Source of the DNA: Planctomycetaceae bacterium
GTDB lineage: Bacteria; Planctomycetota; Planctomycetia; Pirellulales; Thermoguttaceae
Direction of reading: 5' to 3'
Assembly (NCBI GenBank): GCA_031256755.1
Contig: JAIRPZ010000088.1
Location: forward strand, 1-16,707
Length of the DNA: 16,707 nt
The notes beneath the pieces are model-generated. The model saw nothing but the letters and a program-made list of their open reading frames with translations, did not search any database and was not told the origin of the DNA. Shown one piece after another: positions 14,938 through 16,707 of the stretch. Numbering within the stretch: the first letter of the stretch is position 1; each line of letters begins with the position of its first letter. Made by a program: the position numbers and the translations under genes.

Positions 14938-16368
14938 TTACCCTTCATTGGGGATGTCGTAGCCCTTGCGTCTTTCGCGGGCAAGGAATTGCTGCGATTC
15001 CGAATCGCCGGTCGTTTCCGTTTTCGCATCCCATTTGATTTCGCGGTCAACGCCTAAACGTGCCGCAATCGTGCAGAGATGGCAGACGTTCATCGTTTGC
15101 AGATGCGAGAAAACATCCGAAACCGGCAGGCCACCCTCTTTGATGCAGGTGATAAAGTTCCGCTTGTGATTGGTGTCCACCGGCTTGCCGTTGAACAGCC
15201 GGATGTACTCCTCCCAAGGAAGATTCTTCTGCAAATCAGGACATTCCGCATACGGCACCGCTCCCCCCTTTTCGGTGAGTTTTCCGCCGATGTCTTCAAA
15301 GGGCTTGCCTTTCACGCGTCCGCGGCTGACGTGGATTTTGCCTTTCGTCCCTTCAAAGAGAATGCCGTTGCCGTCCTTGCTGTGGCTGACAACGTTAGCA
15401 ATGAGTCCGTCGGCAAACTTGACTTCAATGTCGAATTTGTGCGAGGTGTTGTACTGATTATCAACTGTCGGATAACCGTTTTTGAACGGAACCGGGTGGT
15501 CGGCAACCAATGCCTTGACGCTGACCGGACCCGTTCCTTCGGCGGTCAGTTCCAACGCTTGCAGCATGTTGTCGATGTGGTGCGCCCCCCAATCGGTGAA
15601 CTTGCCGCCGCTGTATTCGTACCACCAGCGGTATTCGTAATGTGTCCTGCCGGGTTTCGACTGATTGTACCAGTCATTTTTCGGCGGTCCCGCCGCAATG
15701 TATCGGACATTCGGCGTTTGTCCCTGCCAGAGTTCCCAGTCCAGTTCCGGCGGAATATCCGCTGCGGGAATCGCCCCGCTGGTCGGACTGCCGTCAATGT
15801 GAACGACCACATGTTTGAGGTTGCCGAGAAAACCTTTCTGCACCATCAGGACGGCGGTCATAAATTGTTCCACCTGCCGCCGCTGCTGTGTTCCCACTTG
15901 GAAGACCTTTTTGTATTTTTTCGCCGCCGCCCGAATCAGTTTATTTTCTTCGATGGTGAGCGTCAGCGGTTTCTGGCAAAAGACGTGTTTGCCCGCCTGC
16001 AACGCTTCGACGGCGATTTTCGTGTGCCAGTGGTCAACGGTCACGATGGAGACAACGTCAATGTCGCTGCGTTCCAGAATTTTCCGGTAATCTTTGTAGG
16101 CATCGGCTTTTCCTTTGCCGACTTTTTCGTGATTTTTGGCGTGTTCCAGATGCCGCGAATCGACATCGCAGACAGCAACGATGTCCGTGAGGGAACTGAA
16201 TCCTTGGGCATCGCCTTGTCCCATTGAACCGAGACCGATGCAGCCCATCCGCAGTTTATCGGAGGGAGCATCGGCACGGAGGGGCTGTGCGCTGGAAAGA
16301 AAGTAAGGTGTCAAAGCGGCTGCGCCCGCAGCGGCTTGCAAAAACTGACGGCGTGATGTGTTCGGCAT
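14938..16368 (-). CDS. Tat-exported Gfo/Idh/MocA family oxidoreductase
   Basis: A 476-residue NAD(P)-dependent dehydrogenase of the Gfo/Idh/MocA family, which acts on sugars, inositols and related polyols. A twin-arginine signal occupies the N-terminus (SRRQFLQ, residues 5-11, then an Ala-rich hydrophobic stretch to about 34), so it is exported folded, probably with its cofactor. The Rossmann loop is GCIGLGSMGQG (42-52), with VAVCDVD following the second strand. The usual EKP motif reads CQKP, with Lys133 kept but Glu replaced by Gln132. The catalytic-region motif is TDWGAHHID, with Asp259, His263 and Asp266. The C-terminus ends with ERRKGYDIPNEG. Such proteins are very numerous in planctomycetes and are linked to glycan use; the substrate cannot be told from sequence. 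No Shine-Dalgarno precedes the ATG, but a good promoter lies at 16407-16435. It converges on the 1003-residue protein gene. Confidence 0.93.
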   Translation of the reverse strand: MPNTSRRQFLQAAAGAAALTPYFLSSAQPLRADAPSDKLRMGCIGLGSMGQGDAQGFSSLTDIVAVCDVDSRHLEHAKNHEKVGKGKADAYKDYRKILERSDIDVVSIVTVDHWHTKIAVEALQAGKHVFCQKPLTLTIEENKLIRAAAKKYKKVFQVGTQQRRQVEQFMTAVLMVQKGFLGNLKHVVVHIDGSPTSGAIPAADIPPELDWELWQGQTPNVRYIAAGPPKNDWYNQSKPGRTHYEYRWWYEYSGGKFTDWGAHHIDNMLQALELTAEGTGPVSVKALVADHPVPFKNGYPTVDNQYNTSHKFDIEVKFADGLIANVVSHSKDGNGILFEGTKGKIHVSRGRVKGKPFEDIGGKLTEKGGAVPYAECPDLQKNLPWEEYIRLFNGKPVDTNHKRNFITCIKEGGLPVSDVFSHLQTMNVCHLCTIAARLGVDREIKWDAKTETTGDSESQQFLARERRKGYDIPNEG

Positions 16369-16406
16369 AGTTTTAAGGAAATGGGTTAGAGAACCGTTGT
16401 GATAAG

Positions 16407-16435
16407 AATTTAATGAATTTTAAGCATTATGTCAA
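16407..16435 (-). promoter_or_regulatory. Sigma-70 promoter of the Gfo/Idh/MocA gene
   Basis: On the minus strand a perfect TTGACA (16435-16430) and TAAATT (16412-16407, 4/6) are 17 bp apart. Transcription would start near 16400, about 32 nt before the ATG at 16368. Confidence 0.65.
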
Positions 16436-16465
16436 GTGATTCCTATTGGTGCGGTGAGTGCCGTC

Positions 16466-16493
16466 TTGCCGGAACCGGAAAAATTGATATATT
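16466..16493 (+). promoter_or_regulatory. Probable promoter of the T5orf172-like gene
   Basis: TTGCCG (16466-16471) and TATATT (16488-16493) are 16 bp apart, with 4/6 and 5/6 matches. Transcription would start near 16500. This favours a translation start downstream of that point, such as the ATG at 16541, although the frame is open further upstream. Confidence 0.4.
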
Positions 16494-16540
16494 ACAGGGG
16501 AATTTATCGGGGAAATCACTCATTGCAAAAGCCGAAAAAG

Positions 16541-16707
16541 ATGTCTGCTGCGGCAAAAAGTAAGGAAAAGCAATATATTTATATTGTTCAGGCATCGCTT
16601 GAAAAATCGAAATGCAAAATCGGCAAGACGAATGATCTTGAACGGCGGCTGAAAGAATATAACAGCATCACCGGCAAATCCCAAGAAAATCATTACCAGT
16701 ATCTTTT
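16541..16707 (+). CDS. N-terminal part of a T5orf172 / GIY-YIG-like protein (3' end outside window)
   Basis: The first 55 codons are visible. After a short lysine-rich start comes QYIYIVQASLEKSKCKIGKT and then NDLERRLKEYNS. An aromatic YIYIV strand, a KIGKT segment and an Arg about seven residues later match the start of T5orf172 (Mug113-like) domains, a branch of the GIY-YIG nuclease fold. Such domains occur alone or fused to DNA-binding or phage-related modules; which applies here depends on sequence beyond the window. The ATG at 16541 has no clear Shine-Dalgarno. The frame is open upstream to a TAA near 16420 and includes a TTG at 16523, so an earlier start is possible, but the promoter at 16466-16493 argues against starts before about 16500. 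It is divergent from the oxidoreductase gene. Confidence 0.65.
   Translation, partial: MSAAAKSKEKQYIYIVQASLEKSKCKIGKTNDLERRLKEYNSITGKSQENHYQYL

Overview
The window most likely comes from a member of the Planctomycetota or a close PVC relative, of moderate GC and possibly from a metagenome. Three things point there: a groEL-groES-groEL cluster with two unlike GroELs, a Tat-exported Gfo/Idh/MocA oxidoreductase with the N-terminal layout common in planctomycetes, and a secreted LTxxQ-repeat protein. Several genes also lack a Shine-Dalgarno sequence. This assignment is from family knowledge, with no database comparison. There are no tRNA or rRNA genes, no insertion sequences and no CRISPR arrays that I can see.

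Layout. Bases 2-337 hold the end of a small membrane protein cut by the window edge. Bases 523-3000 encode a dCache-PAS chemoreceptor without a HAMP domain. Bases 3001-3768 carry no intact ordinary gene. They hold a hairpin, a gene of about 106 codons broken by one in-frame TAA (3265-3585), and a 28-codon ORF with the strongest ribosome binding site in the window. On the minus strand, 3769-6558 encodes a three-PAS hybrid histidine kinase with two receiver modules, the first degenerate. Divergent from it is a secreted Gly/Arg-rich LTxxQ protein (6728-7681), closed by a strong intrinsic terminator.

The centre is the chaperonin locus. groEL1 (7924-9594, GTG start, GGM tail) lies behind a near-perfect sigma-54 promoter (GG/GC elements 10 bp apart). 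groES (9693-9995) follows, then groEL2 (10106-11719, no GGM tail). Both intergenic gaps contain hairpins that could adjust the ratio of the three products. After a sigma-70-type promoter comes a 1003-residue membrane-anchored, helix-rich protein of unknown function (11848-14859). It converges on the Gfo/Idh/MocA oxidoreductase (14938-16368, minus strand), which has its own TTGACA promoter. At the right edge, divergent from it, the start of a T5orf172/GIY-YIG-like protein is cut off.

How the genes fit together. Only the chaperonin cluster is clearly one functional unit: one co-chaperonin would serve two chaperonin rings, with the sigma-54 promoter tying at least groEL1 to an activator-dependent signal. 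The chemoreceptor and hybrid kinase are both sensory but stand alone, with no che genes or separate response regulator in view. The most noteworthy points are the sigma-54 promoter at groEL1, the divergence of the two GroELs, the broken gene at 3265-3585, and the internally duplicated LTxxQ protein.
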